DNA of 64,000 nt from Streptomyces sp. CG 926 (GTDB lineage Bacteria; Actinomycetota; Actinomycetes; Streptomycetales; Streptomycetaceae), in assembly GCF_003148825.1 (NCBI RefSeq), contig NZ_QGGZ01000002.1, positions 248,001 to 312,000 on the forward strand, read 5' to 3'. The notes beneath the pieces were generated by a model. The model was not told the DNA's origin. It saw only the letters and a program-made list of their open reading frames with translations, and searched no databases. A program made the position numbers and the translations under genes. The first letter of the stretch is position 1. Each line of letters begins with the position of its first letter. Below are positions 1 through 9,000 of the stretch, piece after piece.

Positions 1-23
1 TGAAGGCGGCCCTGCAGAAGTGA
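1..23 (+). CDS. C-terminal end of an upstream gene (partial)
   Basis: A reading frame entering from the left ends in TGA at 21-23, giving a tail K-A-A-L-Q-K. Its stop overlaps the GTG start of rfbD by four bases (GTGA), the usual layout of translationally coupled actinomycete genes. A dTDP-glucose synthase or 4,6-dehydratase would be the expected neighbour of rfbD, but too little is visible to name it. Confidence 0.4.
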
Positions 24-931
24 GCACCGACTCGTGGGCCGGACGGTGGCTCGTCACCGGCGCCGGCGGGATGCTCGGCCAGGACGTCCTGACCGTCCTC
101 GAGCGCGCCAGGATCGAGGCCGTGGGCCTGCGCCGCGCCGACCTCGACATCACCGACCCGGCAGCCGTCCGGGCCGCGGTCGAGGGCGTCACCGTGGTCG
201 TGAACTGCGCCGCCTGGACGGACGTGGACGGCGCCGAGACCGCCGAGGAGGCCGCGACCGCCGTCAACGGCGCCGCCGTGCGCGTCCTCGCCGAGGCCTG
301 TGCCGCCGCCCACGTGCGCCTGATCCACGTCTCCACCGACTACGTGCTCCCGGGCGACGCCACGGAGCCGTACCGCGAGGACGCCGAGACCGGCCCGGTC
401 AACGCCTACGGGCGTTCCAAGCTGGTCGGCGAGCAGGCCGTCACCGAGCTGCTGCCGCAGGACGGTTACGTCGTACGGACCGCCTGGCTGTACGGCGAGC
501 ACGGGCCGAACTTCGTCGCCACCATGCTGAAGCTGGCCGCGCAGCGCGACACCCTCGACGTGGTCGACGACCAGCACGGCCAGCCCACGTGGTCCTACGC
601 GCTCGCCCGCCACCTGGTCGAGCTCGGTCGGGCCGCCCTCAAGGGCTGGGCCATGGGCGGGATCTACCACGGCACCGCGAGCGGCCGAACCACCTGGATG
701 GGACTGGCGCGCGAGGCCTACCGGCTGAGCGGGCTCGACCCCGAGCGGATCCGGCCGACCGGCTCCGACGCGTTCGTACGCCCCGCCGTGCGCCCGGCCT
801 TCAGCGTCCTCGCTCACGACAACTGGGAAGCCGCGGGGCTCGAACCACTGGCCGACTGGCGGGCGCAGCTCGCCGAGGCGATCACTCGCCCCGCCTTCGC
901 CGATCTGCTGAGACCGTCCGCCACGAGGTGA
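20..931 (+). CDS. rfbD: dTDP-4-dehydrorhamnose reductase
   Basis: A 303-aa short-chain dehydrogenase of the RmlD family. This enzyme reduces dTDP-4-keto-L-rhamnose with NAD(P)H, the last step of dTDP-L-rhamnose synthesis in the cytoplasm. The Rossmann motif GAGGMLG is at residues 14-20, S-T-D at 105-107, and the catalytic YxxxK pair is Tyr130/Lys134. Length is normal for the family (about 290-300). The GTG start overlaps the preceding stop by 4 bp, so this is probably the last gene of a dTDP-sugar operon that continues to the left. Whether the product is rhamnose or another deoxysugar cannot be told from this gene alone. Confidence 0.88.
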   Translation: MSTDSWAGRWLVTGAGGMLGQDVLTVLERARIEAVGLRRADLDITDPAAVRAAVEGVTVVVNCAAWTDVDGAETAEEAATAVNGAAVRVLAEACAAAHVRLIHVSTDYVLPGDATEPYREDAETGPVNAYGRSKLVGEQAVTELLPQDGYVVRTAWLYGEHGPNFVATMLKLAAQRDTLDVVDDQHGQPTWSYALARHLVELGRAALKGWAMGGIYHGTASGRTTWMGLAREAYRLSGLDPERIRPTGSDAFVRPAVRPAFSVLAHDNWEAAGLEPLADWRAQLAEAITRPAFADLLRPSATR

Positions 932-1045
932 GCGCGGTCGGTTCGACAGCCAACGCCGCCGCGATGCCGCTGACCCTGCGCGGCGCCGTTCCGCGCCGTA
1001 CGGCCACCCCGGCGCCCGACGGGCGGCTCACCGAGGTCCGACCCC

Positions 1046-1061
1046 GTGACCTCATGGTCAC
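1046..1061. promoter_or_regulatory. Perfect inverted repeat upstream of the S10 promoter
   Basis: GTGACC-TCAT-GGTCAC has 6-bp arms and lies 40 bp upstream of the -35 hexamer of the rpsJ promoter. It could be an activator or repressor site, or the downstream hairpin of rfbD. No regulator is recognised for it. Confidence 0.3.
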
Positions 1062-1101
1062 TTCGCGGTGGAGGCCTTGCCGCGCCTGCGCGTGGTGCGG
1101 T

Positions 1102-1129
1102 TTGACCACTCAGCGTGGCGGGGTATTCT
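1102..1129 (+). promoter_or_regulatory. Predicted major promoter of the ribosomal S10 operon
   Basis: TTGACC (1102-1107) and TATTCT (1124-1129) are separated by 16 bp and fit the principal-sigma (HrdB) consensus well. Transcription would start near 1136 and give a leader of about 400 nt before rpsJ. This is the best promoter match in the spacer; experimental mapping is absent. Confidence 0.6.
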
Positions 1130-1531
1130 CTTCGGCCCGATTGGCCAGGTACGTGCCTCGTATGGCAGACTACTCAAGTTGCTCGGCTGAGTGCCGATGC
1201 TGCGCGCCTCCCGCCGGGAGGACCGGAAGCGAGTCCCACAGTACTCGTCGTCCTTAATCTGCCTCTCGGGGCAGCAATGGGGACGGACGTACGGGAATCT
1301 TCTGGGAAGTGTCAGCACGGTGCCCACCAGGCACTCGGTGGGTGTTTCTCCCCCGAATCGCGGTCACAGGGACCGTACCCCCTTGGACGAGGGAATTTCC
1401 GTATGGGAATTTTCTGTAGAGGGAGTGCGACACGCCCGACCGCGTGGGTCGGAGGAGAGGCCGCGGGATCCGTCCCGCAGCCGACCGGGAGCCAGAGCGT
1501 TTCCACATACAGACAGGACTACGGAGTAGCC

Positions 1532-1840
1532 ATGGCGGGACAGAAGATCCGCATCCGGCTCAAGGCCTACGACCACGAGGTCATCGATTCCTCGGCGAAG
1601 AAGATCGTCGAGACGGTGACGCGCACTGGTGCGTCGGTCGCGGGCCCGGTGCCGCTGCCCACTGAGAAGAACGTGTACTGCGTCATCAAGTCGCCGCACA
1701 AGTACAAGGACTCGCGCGAGCACTTCGAGATGCGCACGCACAAGCGCCTGATCGACATCCTCGACCCGACCCCCAAGACCGTTGACTCGCTGATGCGCCT
1801 GGACCTTCCGGCCGGCGTTGACATCGAGATCAAGCTCTGA
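1532..1840 (+). CDS. rpsJ: 30S ribosomal protein S10
   Basis: A 102-aa protein beginning [13 protein letters not shown] and ending [11 protein letters not shown], the typical actinobacterial S10. It sits in the 30S head and, as NusE, takes part in antitermination. The ATG at 1532 was chosen because an in-frame opening upstream has no conserved sequence, while ACGGAG at 1521-1526 is a good ribosome binding site. It is the first gene of the S10 operon, behind a long leader, and rplC follows after 14 bp. Confidence 0.97.
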   Translation: MAGQKIRIRLKAYDHEVIDSSAKKIVETVTRTGASVAGPVPLPTEKNVYCVIKSPHKYKDSREHFEMRTHKRLIDILDPTPKTVDSLMRLDLPAGVDIEIKL

Positions 1841-1854
1841 GAGGCGTCGAGAAG

Positions 1855-2499
1855 ATGGCAAAGCAGATCAAGGGCGTCCTGGGCGAGAAGCTCGGCATGA
1901 CCCAGGTCTGGGACGAGAACAACCGTGTCGTCCCGGTGACCGTGGTCAAGGCCGGACCCTGCGTCGTTACCCAGGTCCGTACGAACGACATCGACGGCTA
2001 CGAGTCGGTCCAGATCGCCTTCGGCGAGATCGACCCGCGCAAGGTGAACAAGCCCCTCAAGGGCCACTTCGCCAAGGCCGACGTGACCCCCCGCCGCCAC
2101 CTGGTGGAGCTCCGCACCTCCGACGCCAGCGAGTACACGCTCGGCCAGGAGATCACTGCTGAGGTGTTCGAGTCCGGCGTCAAGGTTGACGTCACGGGCA
2201 ACAGCAAGGGCAAGGGCTTCGCCGGTGTCATGAAGCGGCACAACTTCCGGGGCCTCGGCGCCGGTCACGGTGTGCAGCGCAAGCACCGCTCCCCCGGTTC
2301 GATCGGTGGCTGCGCCACCCCTGGGCGTGTCTTCAAGGGCATGCGCATGGCCGGTCGTATGGGTAACGAGCGCGTCACCACCCAGAACCTGACCATCCAC
2401 GCGGTTGACGCGGAGAAGGGTCTGCTCCTCATCAAGGGTGCGGTCCCCGGTCCGAACGGCGGCCTCGTCCTGGTCCGTACCGCGGCCAAGGGGGCTTGA
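1855..2499 (+). CDS. rplC: 50S ribosomal protein L3
   Basis: A 214-aa L3 protein ([17 protein letters not shown]), the full family length. L3 is an early 23S rRNA-binding protein whose long loop reaches toward the peptidyl transferase centre; that loop is visible as the [15 protein letters not shown] region around residues 138-152. It lies between rpsJ and rplD with only 4 bp to the next start, so the genes are cotranscribed. Confidence 0.97.
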   Translation: MAKQIKGVLGEKLGMTQVWDENNRVVPVTVVKAGPCVVTQVRTNDIDGYESVQIAFGEIDPRKVNKPLKGHFAKADVTPRRHLVELRTSDASEYTLGQEITAEVFESGVKVDVTGNSKGKGFAGVMKRHNFRGLGAGHGVQRKHRSPGSIGGCATPGRVFKGMRMAGRMGNERVTTQNLTIHAVDAEKGLLLIKGAVPGPNGGLVLVRTAAKGA

Positions 2500-2503
2500 G
2501 GTA

Positions 2504-3154
2504 ATGAGCACCATTGACATCCTTTCGCCGGCAGGCGACAAGGCCGGTACCGTCGAGCTCCCCTCGGAGATCTTCGACGCGAAGACCAGCGTTCCGCTGA
2601 TCCACCAGGTCGTTGTCGCTCAGCTGGCTGCTGCCCGTCAGGGCACGCACAAGACCAAGCGTCGCGGCGAAGTCCGTGGTGGTGGCCGCAAGCCGTACCG
2701 CCAGAAGGGCACCGGCCGTGCGCGCCAGGGTTCGACCCGTGCGCCGCAGTTCGTCGGCGGTGGCGTCGTCCACGGCCCGCAGCCGCGTGACTACTCCCAG
2801 CGGACCCCGAAGAAGATGAAGGCCGCCGCTCTCCGCGGTGCCCTCTCGGACCGTGCGCGTCACTCCCGCATCCACGTCGTCACCGGCGTGGTCGAGGGTG
2901 CCGCCTCCACGAAGGCCGCCAAGACGCTGTTCGGCAAGATCTCGGAGCGCAAGAACCTGCTCCTGGTCGTCGAGCGCGCCGACGAGGCCGCGTGGCTGTC
3001 CGCCCGCAACCTGCCCCAGGTTCACATCCTGGAGCCGGGCCAGCTGAACACGTACGACGTGATCGTCTCTGACGACGTGGTCTTCACCCAGGCCGCTTTC
3101 GAGTCCTTCGTGTCTGGCCCCAAGGCCGATGAGACCGAAGGGAGCGACGCCTGA
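2504..3154 (+). CDS. rplD: 50S ribosomal protein L4
   Basis: A 216-aa L4 protein starting [11 protein letters not shown]. The extended rRNA-threading loop is seen as the [17 protein letters not shown] segment near residues 45-62, which lines the exit tunnel. The ATG at 2504, four bases after rplC, is taken as the start; the frame stays open upstream inside rplC but that part is shadow sequence. In enterobacteria L4 represses its own operon; whether it acts on the long rpsJ leader here is unknown. Its stop overlaps the rplW start by 1 nt. Confidence 0.96.
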   Translation: MSTIDILSPAGDKAGTVELPSEIFDAKTSVPLIHQVVVAQLAAARQGTHKTKRRGEVRGGGRKPYRQKGTGRARQGSTRAPQFVGGGVVHGPQPRDYSQRTPKKMKAAALRGALSDRARHSRIHVVTGVVEGAASTKAAKTLFGKISERKNLLLVVERADEAAWLSARNLPQVHILEPGQLNTYDVIVSDDVVFTQAAFESFVSGPKADETEGSDA

Positions 3155-3477
3155 TGTCTGAGGCGACCGTTACCAGCAAGACCTTCACCGACCCGCGCGA
3201 CCTGCTGATCAAGCCGGTTGTCTCGGAGAAGAGCTACGCGCTGCTGGACGAGAACAAGTACACGTTCATCGTCGCGCCCGGCTCCAACAAGACCCAGATC
3301 AAGCAGGCCGTGGAAGCGGTCTTCGGGGTCAAGGTCACCGGGGTCAACACGATCAACCGTCAGGGTAAGCGCAAGCGCACCAAGACCGGTTTCGGCAAGC
3401 GCGCTGACACCAAGCGCGCCATCGTGACCCTCGCTGAGGGCGACCGAATCGACATCTTCGGCGGCCAGGCCTCCTAA
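3154..3477 (+). CDS. rplW: 50S ribosomal protein L23
   Basis: A 107-aa L23, which sits at the tunnel exit and docks trigger factor and signal recognition particle. The start codon overlaps the rplD stop (TGATG), indicating translational coupling. The conserved Y-T-F-I-V core and the [16 protein letters not shown] helix are present. The N-terminus is slightly longer than in E. coli L23, as usual in actinobacteria. A 39-bp spacer with a good ribosome binding region follows before rplB. Confidence 0.97.
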   Translation: MSEATVTSKTFTDPRDLLIKPVVSEKSYALLDENKYTFIVAPGSNKTQIKQAVEAVFGVKVTGVNTINRQGKRKRTKTGFGKRADTKRAIVTLAEGDRIDIFGGQAS

Positions 3478-3516
3478 CGGAGGTCTAGTCGTCCGGAATC
3501 GGACGAGGACTGAGAA

Positions 3517-4353
3517 ATGGGTATCCGCAAGTACAAGCCGACGACCCCGGGCCGTCGTGGCTCCAGCGTCGCCGACTTTGTCGAGATCACGCGGTCCACG
3601 CCGGAGAAGTCGCTGGTTCGCCCCCTGCACAGCAAGGGCGGCCGTAACAACACCGGTCGGATCACCGTTCGCCACCAGGGTGGTGGACACAAGCGCGCCT
3701 ACCGCGTGATCGACTTCCGTCGTCACGACAAGGACGGCGTGCCGGCCAAGGTCGCGCACATCGAGTACGACCCCAACCGCACCGCGCGCATCGCGCTCCT
3801 GCACTACGCGGACGGCGAGAAGCGCTACATCATCGCGCCGAAGGCTCTGAAGCAGGGCGACCGGATTGAGAACGGCCCCACGGCCGACATCAAGCCCGGT
3901 AACAACCTCGCGCTCCGTAACATCCCGGTCGGTACCACGATCCACGCGATCGAGCTCCGTCCCGGTGGCGGCGCCAAGTTCGCGCGTTCGGCCGGTGCCT
4001 CCGTGCAGCTGCTGGCGAAGGAGGGCACGATGGCCCACCTTCGTATGCCGTCGGGCGAGATCCGTCTCGTCGACGCCCGCTGCCGCGCCACGGTCGGCGA
4101 GGTCGGCAACGCCGAGCAGTCGAACATCAACTGGGGCAAGGCCGGCCGTATGCGCTGGAAGGGCGTTCGCCCGTCCGTCCGCGGTGTCGCGATGAACCCG
4201 GTTGACCACCCGCACGGTGGTGGTGAGGGCAAGACCAGTGGTGGTCGCCACCCGGTCTCCCCGTGGGGTCAGAAGGAGGGTCGTACTCGCTCGCCGAAGA
4301 AGGCTTCGAGCAAGTACATCGTCCGCCGCCGCAAGACGAACAAGAAGCGCTAG
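3517..4353 (+). CDS. rplB: 50S ribosomal protein L2
   Basis: A 278-aa L2, a primary 23S rRNA-binding protein needed for subunit association and peptidyl transferase activity. The universally conserved C-terminal segment with [13 protein letters not shown] is present (about residues 226-238), including the histidine linked to activity. Length matches the family exactly. It is preceded by GGACTGAGAA and followed 12 bp later by rpsS. Confidence 0.97.
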   Translation: MGIRKYKPTTPGRRGSSVADFVEITRSTPEKSLVRPLHSKGGRNNTGRITVRHQGGGHKRAYRVIDFRRHDKDGVPAKVAHIEYDPNRTARIALLHYADGEKRYIIAPKALKQGDRIENGPTADIKPGNNLALRNIPVGTTIHAIELRPGGGAKFARSAGASVQLLAKEGTMAHLRMPSGEIRLVDARCRATVGEVGNAEQSNINWGKAGRMRWKGVRPSVRGVAMNPVDHPHGGGEGKTSGGRHPVSPWGQKEGRTRSPKKASSKYIVRRRKTNKKR

Positions 4354-4365
4354 GAGCGGGTTTAG

Positions 4366-4647
4366 ATGCCGCGCAGTCTCAAGAAGGGGCCCTTCGTCGA
4401 CGACCACCTCGTAAAGAAGGTGGACGTCCAGAACGAAGCCGGCACCAAGAACGTCATCAAGACCTGGTCCCGTCGCTCGATGATCATCCCCAGCATGCTG
4501 GGTCACACCATCGCGGTGCACAACGGCAAGACCCACGTCCCGGTGTTCGTCACCGAGTCGATGGTCGGCCACAAGCTCGGCGAGTTCTCGCCGACTCGCA
4601 CCTTCCGCGGCCACGTCAAGGACGACCGGAAGTCGAAGCGCCGCTAA
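4366..4647 (+). CDS. rpsS: 30S ribosomal protein S19
   Basis: A 93-aa S19 starting [10 protein letters not shown] and ending D-D-R-K-S-K-R-R, complete and typical. It forms a complex with S13 in the 30S head and contacts the A and P sites. The ribosome binding site AGGAGCGGG lies just before the ATG. It is followed by rplV. Confidence 0.97.
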   Translation: MPRSLKKGPFVDDHLVKKVDVQNEAGTKNVIKTWSRRSMIIPSMLGHTIAVHNGKTHVPVFVTESMVGHKLGEFSPTRTFRGHVKDDRKSKRR

Positions 4648-4690
4648 AGGCGGGGTGGTTACGACTATGACTTACACCGAAGGGACAACC

Positions 4691-5038
4691 ATGGAAGCCA
4701 GGGCCCAGGCGCGGTACATCCGCGTCACGCCCATGAAGGCCCGCCGAGTGGTGGACCTTATCCGTGGCATGGATGCCACGGAGGCTCAGGCGGTCCTGCG
4801 TTTCGCCCCGCAGGCCGCGAGCGTGCCGGTTGGCAAGGTGCTGGACAGCGCCATTGCCAACGCCGCACACAACTACAACCACCCGGACGCCTCCACGCTG
4901 GTCATCAGCGAGGCGTACGTGGACGAGGGCCCGACCCTGAAGCGGTTCCGTCCGCGTGCCCAGGGCCGTGCCTACCGGATCCGCAAGCGGACCAGCCACA
5001 TCACCGTGGTCGTCAGCAGCAAGGAAGGTTCCCGGTAA
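4691..5038 (+). CDS. rplV: 50S ribosomal protein L22
   Basis: A 115-aa L22 starting [12 protein letters not shown]. Its long hairpin (around residues 80-97) lines the exit tunnel and is a known site of macrolide-resistance mutations. Two earlier in-frame starts exist (GTG 4655 and ATG 4667), but ATG 4691 follows AAGGGA at an ideal distance and begins the conserved sequence, so it is preferred. The stop overlaps the rpsC start by 1 nt (TAATG). Confidence 0.95.
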   Translation: MEARAQARYIRVTPMKARRVVDLIRGMDATEAQAVLRFAPQAASVPVGKVLDSAIANAAHNYNHPDASTLVISEAYVDEGPTLKRFRPRAQGRAYRIRKRTSHITVVVSSKEGSR

Positions 5039-5880
5039 TGGGCCAGAAGGTAAACCCGCACGGGTTCCGGCTCGGCATCACCACCGACTTCAAGTCGCGT
5101 TGGTACGCCGACAAGCTGTACAAGGACTACGTCAAGGAAGACGTCGCCATCCGCAGGATGATGACGTCCGGCATGGAGCGCGCCGGCATCTCGAAGGTTG
5201 AGATCGAGCGCACCCGTGACCGCGTGCGTGTGGACATCCACACCGCACGTCCCGGCATCGTCATCGGCCGCCGTGGCGCCGAGGCCGACCGCATCCGCGG
5301 TGACCTCGAGAAGCTCACGGGCAAGCAGGTCCAGCTGAACATCCTCGAGGTCAAGAACCCCGAGCTCGATGCCCAGCTGGTCGCCCAGGCCGTTGCCGAG
5401 CAGCTCTCCTCCCGCGTCTCCTTCCGTCGCGCCATGCGTAAGAGCATGCAGGGCACGATGAAGGCCGGCGCCAAGGGCATCAAGATCCAGTGTGGCGGTC
5501 GTCTCGGCGGCGCCGAGATGTCCCGCTCCGAGTTCTACCGCGAGGGTCGTGTGCCGCTGCACACGCTGCGCGCGAACGTGGACTACGGCTTCTTCGAGGC
5601 CAAGACCACCTTCGGCCGTATCGGTGTGAAGGTCTGGATCTACAAGGGCGACGTCAAGAACATCGCCGAGGTTCGCGCCGAGAACGCTGCGGCCCGTGCG
5701 GGTAACCGCCCGGCCCGTGGCGCGCAGGGCGCTGGCGACCGTCCCGCCGGCCGTGGTGGCCGTGGTGGCGAGCGCGGCGGCCGTGGTGGCCGCAAGCCGC
5801 AGCAGGCTGCTGGTGCCGAGGCCCCCAAGGCCGACGCTCCCGCCGCCGCTCCGGCCGAGAGCACCGGAACGGAGGCCTGA
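5038..5880 (+). CDS. rpsC: 30S ribosomal protein S3
   Basis: A 280-aa S3 with the N-terminal KH domain ([10 protein letters not shown] near residues 75-84) and the C-terminal S3 domain. It lines the mRNA entry tunnel. The protein is longer than E. coli S3 (233 aa) because of a C-terminal tail of about 60 residues rich in Gly, Arg, Ala and Pro with R-G-G-R-G-G-type repeats (residues 221-255), a low-complexity extension common in actinobacteria. It is coupled to rplV by a 1-nt overlap. Confidence 0.97.
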   Translation: MGQKVNPHGFRLGITTDFKSRWYADKLYKDYVKEDVAIRRMMTSGMERAGISKVEIERTRDRVRVDIHTARPGIVIGRRGAEADRIRGDLEKLTGKQVQLNILEVKNPELDAQLVAQAVAEQLSSRVSFRRAMRKSMQGTMKAGAKGIKIQCGGRLGGAEMSRSEFYREGRVPLHTLRANVDYGFFEAKTTFGRIGVKVWIYKGDVKNIAEVRAENAAARAGNRPARGAQGAGDRPAGRGGRGGERGGRGGRKPQQAAGAEAPKADAPAAAPAESTGTEA

Positions 5881-5885
5881 CCGAC

Positions 5886-6305
5886 ATGCTGATCCCTCGT
5901 AGGGTCAAGCACCGCAAGCAGCACCACCCGAAGCGCAGCGGTATGGCCAAGGGCGGTACTGAGGTCACGTTCGGCGAGTACGGCATCCAGGCGCTGACCC
6001 CGGCTTACGTGACGAACCGCCAGATCGAGGCGGCTCGTATTGCGATGACCCGCCACATCAAGCGTGGCGGCAAGGTCTGGATCAACATCTACCCGGACCG
6101 CCCGCTGACGAAGAAGCCTGCTGAGACCCGCATGGGTTCCGGTAAGGGTTCTCCTGAGTGGTGGATCGCCAACGTGCACCCGGGTCGGGTCATGTTCGAG
6201 CTGTCCTACCCGAACGAGAAGATTGCTCGTGAGGCGCTCACCCGCGCTGCTCACAAGCTTCCGATGAAGTGCCGGATTGTTCGGCGCGAGGCAGGTGAGT
6301 CGTGA
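5886..6305 (+). CDS. rplP: 50S ribosomal protein L16
   Basis: A 139-aa L16 starting [15 protein letters not shown]16 organises the A-site tRNA region of the 50S subunit. The conserved basic N-terminus and the G-S-G-K-G motif ([10 protein letters not shown], about residues 80-89) are present. GGAACGGAGG at the end of rpsC provides the ribosome binding site. Its stop overlaps the rpmC start. Confidence 0.97.
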   Translation: MLIPRRVKHRKQHHPKRSGMAKGGTEVTFGEYGIQALTPAYVTNRQIEAARIAMTRHIKRGGKVWINIYPDRPLTKKPAETRMGSGKGSPEWWIANVHPGRVMFELSYPNEKIAREALTRAAHKLPMKCRIVRREAGES

Positions 6306-6529
6306 TGGCGACGGGAACCAAGGCGTCCGAGCTGCGTGAGCTCGGCAACGAGGAGCTCGTTGGCAAGCTGCGCGAGGCCAAGGAGGAGCTCTTCAAGCTC
6401 CGCTTCCAGGCGGCCACGGGTCAGCTGGAGAACAACGGCCGGCTCAAGTCCGTCCGTAAGGACATCGCTCGCATCTACACCCTGATGCACGAGCGTGAGC
6501 TCGGTATCGAGACGGTGGAGAGCGCCTGA
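6305..6529 (+). CDS. rpmC: 50S ribosomal protein L29
   Basis: A 74-aa L29 ([14 protein letters not shown]), a helical-hairpin protein at the tunnel exit. The ATG at 6305, sharing one base with the rplP stop, is preferred over the GTG just before it because it gives the usual actinobacterial N-terminus. The stop overlaps the rpsQ start by 1 nt (TGATG). Confidence 0.95.
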   Translation: MATGTKASELRELGNEELVGKLREAKEELFKLRFQAATGQLENNGRLKSVRKDIARIYTLMHERELGIETVESA

Positions 6530-6810
6530 TGAGCGAGAACAACGTGACTGAGAAGACCGAGCGCGGTTTCCGCAAGACCCGTGAGGGTCTGGTCGTCAGC
6601 GACAAGATGGACAAGACCGTCGTCGTCGCCGTCGAGGACCGCGTGAAGCACGCCCTGTACGGCAAGGTCATCCGCCGTACGAACAAGCTCAAGGCTCACG
6701 ACGAGCAGAACGCTGCCGGCGTCGGCGACCGCGTCCTCATCATGGAGACGCGTCCGCTGTCGGCGAGCAAGCGCTGGCGCATCGTCGAGATCCTCGAGAA
6801 GGCCAAGTAA
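6529..6810 (+). CDS. rpsQ: 30S ribosomal protein S17
   Basis: A 93-aa S17 with the OB-fold core ([14 protein letters not shown] near residues 22-35 and K-A-H-D-E-Q in the middle). The first 20 residues form an actinobacterial extension. It is the last gene of the S10 block and ends in front of a 123-bp spacer with two hairpins before rplN. Confidence 0.97.
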   Translation: MSENNVTEKTERGFRKTREGLVVSDKMDKTVVVAVEDRVKHALYGKVIRRTNKLKAHDEQNAAGVGDRVLIMETRPLSASKRWRIVEILEKAK

Positions 6811-6814
6811 TTAT

Positions 6815-6904
6815 CTGAGGCCCTGGGCAAAAGGCTCAGGGGCCCCTCAGGTTCGTTCCGCCAGGCTCGGTGGGGGCGACGCTCTCCGGAGTGAAGCCCC
6901 CGCC
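6815..6904 (+). promoter_or_regulatory. Two RNA hairpins between rpsQ and rplN
   Basis: CTGAGG (6815-6820) can pair with CCTCAG (6845-6850), with G/C-rich inner pairing. A second stem pairs 6869-6877 with 6896-6904 over 9 bp with one G-U pair. There is no uridine run, so classical termination is unlikely. The position between the S10 and spc blocks suggests processing, partial attenuation, or a protein-binding leader for rplN/rplX/rplE. Confidence 0.5.
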
Positions 6905-6933
6905 GGGAACCGGCAGACAAACAGGAGATACAC

Positions 6934-7302
6934 GTGATCCAGCAGGAGTCGCGACTGCGTATCGCCGACAACACTGGTGCCAAGGAAATCCTTTGCATCC
7001 GTGTTCTCGGTGGTTCCGGTCGCCGCTACGCGGGCATCGGTGACGTCATCGTCGCCACCGTCAAGGACGCGATCCCCGGTGGCAACGTGAAGAAGGGTGA
7101 CGTCGTCAAGGCGGTCATCGTTCGCACCGTCAAGGAGCGTCGCCGCCAGGACGGCTCGTACATCCGCTTTGACGAGAACGCCGCCGTCATTCTGAAGAAC
7201 GACGGCGACCCTCGCGGCACCCGTATCTTCGGCCCGGTGGGCCGTGAGCTGCGCGAGAAGAAGTTCATGAAGATCATCTCGCTCGCGCCGGAGGTGCTGT
7301 AA
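6934..7302 (+). CDS. rplN: 50S ribosomal protein L14
   Basis: A 122-aa L14 ([17 protein letters not shown]), full length. It binds 23S rRNA at the subunit interface and is the site where the silencing factor RsfS acts in other bacteria. It starts with GTG behind AGGAGA at good spacing. It is the first gene of the spc block after a structured spacer, and rplX follows after 2 bp. Confidence 0.97.
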   Translation: MIQQESRLRIADNTGAKEILCIRVLGGSGRRYAGIGDVIVATVKDAIPGGNVKKGDVVKAVIVRTVKERRRQDGSYIRFDENAAVILKNDGDPRGTRIFGPVGRELREKKFMKIISLAPEVL

Positions 7303-7304
7303 GC

Positions 7305-7616
7305 ATGAAGATCAAGAAGGGCGACCTGGTCCAGGTCATCACCGGTAAGGACAAGGGCAAGCAGGGCAAGGTCATCGTTGCCTTCCCCGCCGACAACCGT
7401 GTCCTCGTCGAGGGTGTCAACCGGGTCAAGAAGCACACCAAGGCTGCGCAGAACCAGGCCGGTGGCATTGTGATCACCGAGGCCCCGGTCCACGTCAGCA
7501 ACGTTCAGCTGGTTGTGGAGAAGGACGGCAAGAAGGTCGTCACCCGCGTCGGCTACCGCTTCGACGACGAGGGCAACAAGATCCGCGTTGCCAAGCGGAC
7601 GGGTGAGGACATCTGA
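7305..7616 (+). CDS. rplX: 50S ribosomal protein L24
   Basis: A 103-aa L24 with the KOW motif at the N-terminus ([19 protein letters not shown], residues 4-22). L24 initiates 50S assembly. It sits two bases after rplN and its stop overlaps the rplE start by 1 nt, so the three are cotranslated. Confidence 0.97.
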   Translation: MKIKKGDLVQVITGKDKGKQGKVIVAFPADNRVLVEGVNRVKKHTKAAQNQAGGIVITEAPVHVSNVQLVVEKDGKKVVTRVGYRFDDEGNKIRVAKRTGEDI

Positions 7617-8167
7617 TGGCTACCACTCCGCGTCTCAAGACGAAGTACCGCGAGGACATCGCGGGCAAGCTGCGTGAGGAGTTCTCCTACGAGAACGTCA
7701 TGCAGATCCCCGGCCTCGTGAAGATCGTGGTCAACATGGGTGTGGGCGACGCCGCCCGCGACTCCAAGCTGATCGACGGCGCCATCAAGGACCTGACGAC
7801 GATCACCGGTCAGAAGCCGGCCGTCACGAAGGCCCGCAAGTCCATCGCGCAGTTCAAGCTGCGCGAGGGTCAGCCGATCGGCTGCCACGTCACCCTCCGT
7901 GGTGACCGCATGTGGGAGTTCCTGGACCGTACGCTGTCGCTCGCGCTGCCGCGTATCCGTGACTTCCGTGGTCTGTCGCCGAAGCAGTTCGACGGCCGTG
8001 GTAACTACACCTTCGGTCTCACGGAGCAGGTCATGTTCCACGAGATCGACCAGGACAAGATCGACCGTACCCGGGGTATGGACATCACCGTGGTCACCAC
8101 GGCGACCAACGACGCTGAGGGCCGCGCGCTCCTTCGTCACCTCGGCTTCCCCTTCAAGGAGGCGTAA
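7616..8167 (+). CDS. rplE: 50S ribosomal protein L5
   Basis: A 183-aa L5 that binds 5S rRNA and contacts P-site tRNA. Conserved elements include the [15 protein letters not shown] segment (residues 33-47) and the [10 protein letters not shown] motif around 128-137. The start overlaps the rplX stop. The Zn-type rpsN follows after 5 bp. Confidence 0.97.
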   Translation: MATTPRLKTKYREDIAGKLREEFSYENVMQIPGLVKIVVNMGVGDAARDSKLIDGAIKDLTTITGQKPAVTKARKSIAQFKLREGQPIGCHVTLRGDRMWEFLDRTLSLALPRIRDFRGLSPKQFDGRGNYTFGLTEQVMFHEIDQDKIDRTRGMDITVVTTATNDAEGRALLRHLGFPFKEA

Positions 8168-8172
8168 GCGAG

Positions 8173-8358
8173 ATGGCGAAGAAGGCTCTCATCGCGAAGG
8201 CTGCCCGTAAGCCCAAGTTCGGTGTGCGTGCGTACACCCGCTGCCAGCGCTGCGGTCGCCCCCACTCCGTGTACCGCAAGTTCGGCCTGTGCCGCGTGTG
8301 CCTTCGTGAGATGGCTCACCGTGGCGAGCTGCCGGGCGTGACCAAGAGCTCCTGGTAA
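8173..8358 (+). CDS. rpsZ: 30S ribosomal protein S14, zinc-binding type (S14Z)
   Basis: A 61-aa S14 of the short, zinc-binding class. The four ligands form C-x2-C-x12-C-x2-C at Cys24, Cys27, Cys40 and Cys43. Actinomycetes usually also encode a longer zinc-free S14 elsewhere, expressed under zinc limitation by Zur; this copy is the zinc-replete housekeeping form. It is followed by a 223-bp spacer before rpsH. Confidence 0.96.
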   Translation: MAKKALIAKAARKPKFGVRAYTRCQRCGRPHSVYRKFGLCRVCLREMAHRGELPGVTKSSW

Positions 8359-8455
8359 ATCACCCTCGTCCGCAAGGACTTGGGCGGTACCAGGCACTCT
8401 CGGTAAGCATCTGGACGGTGGGTGCCCGGCCGCGCATGCCTTAGGCTTGTGTGGT

Positions 8456-8472
8456 TGGGCGTCCGCCGCCCA
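8456..8472 (+). promoter_or_regulatory. Hairpin in the rpsN-rpsH spacer
   Basis: TGGGCG-TCCGC-CGCCCA forms a perfect 6-bp stem in the 223-bp spacer ahead of rpsH. A short CCACT-G-AGTGG repeat follows about 45 bp later (around 8518). S8 autoregulates the spc operon in E. coli by binding mRNA; a similar role here is speculation. The -10-like sequence TTAGGCT at 8441 may be an internal promoter. Confidence 0.35.
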
Positions 8473-8581
8473 TAACGACTTACTACGCCGTAGGTCCCCG
8501 CACCGCACCCGTCCCGCCACTGAGTGGGGAGAGGGATGGTGCATACAGGAAACCCCGGCGAGAGAGGCCGAAGGCCACTTC

Positions 8582-8980
8582 ATGACCATGACTGACCCGA
8601 TCGCAGACATGCTCACGCGTCTGCGTAACGCTAACTCGGCGTACCACGACTCTGTCGTGATGCCGCACAGCAAGATCAAGTCGCACATCGCAGAGATCCT
8701 CAAGCAGGAGGGTTTCATCACCGGCTGGAAGGTCGAGGACGCCGAGGTCGGCAAGAACCTCGTCCTCGAGCTGAAGTTCGGGCCGAACCGCGAGCGCTCC
8801 ATTGCGGGCATCAAGCGGATCTCGAAGCCCGGTCTGCGCGTGTACGCGAAGTCCACCAACCTGCCGAAGGTCCTCGGTGGCCTGGGCGTGGCGATCATCT
8901 CCACGTCCCACGGTCTACTGACCGGTCAGCAGGCAGGCAAGAAGGGCGTAGGTGGGGAAGTCCTCGCCTACGTCTGGTAG
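8582..8980 (+). CDS. rpsH: 30S ribosomal protein S8
   Basis: A 132-aa S8 ([16 protein letters not shown]), with the conserved C-terminal S-T-S-x-G motif as S-T-S-H-G-L-L. S8 binds the central domain of 16S rRNA. The ATG at 8582 was chosen over an in-frame upstream opening because conservation begins here and a GAGAGAGG-like site precedes it. It is the first gene after a 223-bp leader, so it may be transcribed separately from rpsN. Confidence 0.96.
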   Translation: MTMTDPIADMLTRLRNANSAYHDSVVMPHSKIKSHIAEILKQEGFITGWKVEDAEVGKNLVLELKFGPNRERSIAGIKRISKPGLRVYAKSTNLPKVLGGLGVAIISTSHGLLTGQQAGKKGVGGEVLAYVW

Positions 8981-9000
8981 TCGGGAACGGAGGAAAAGCA

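Larger units (their letters stand above)
932..1531 (+). other. 600-bp non-coding leader of the S10 operon
   Basis: I find no credible gene between rfbD and rpsJ; open frames here lack a ribosome binding site and normal codon use. The stretch holds an inverted repeat at 1046-1061, a strong sigma-70-type promoter at 1102-1129, and a 5' leader of about 400 nt. Within the leader, CCCACC (1323-1328) can pair with GGTGGG (1337-1342), followed by GTGTTTCTC. AATTTCC (1394-1400) can pair with GGGAATT (1405-1411). These could form attenuator-like structures, but a regulatory role is inference. Confidence 0.6.

Noticed and set aside
1..931. Secondary-metabolite gene cluster at the left edge
   Set aside because: A single rfbD is not enough; it could equally serve a cell-wall or exopolysaccharide sugar.
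882..1109. 75-codon minus-strand frame between rfbD and rpsJ
   Set aside because: It overlaps rfbD and the -35 box of the S10 promoter, has Arg-rich composition and no ribosome binding site.
4655..4690. Longer rplV start at GTG 4655 or ATG 4667
   Set aside because: The added residues are not part of the L22 family and the best ribosome binding site serves ATG 4691.
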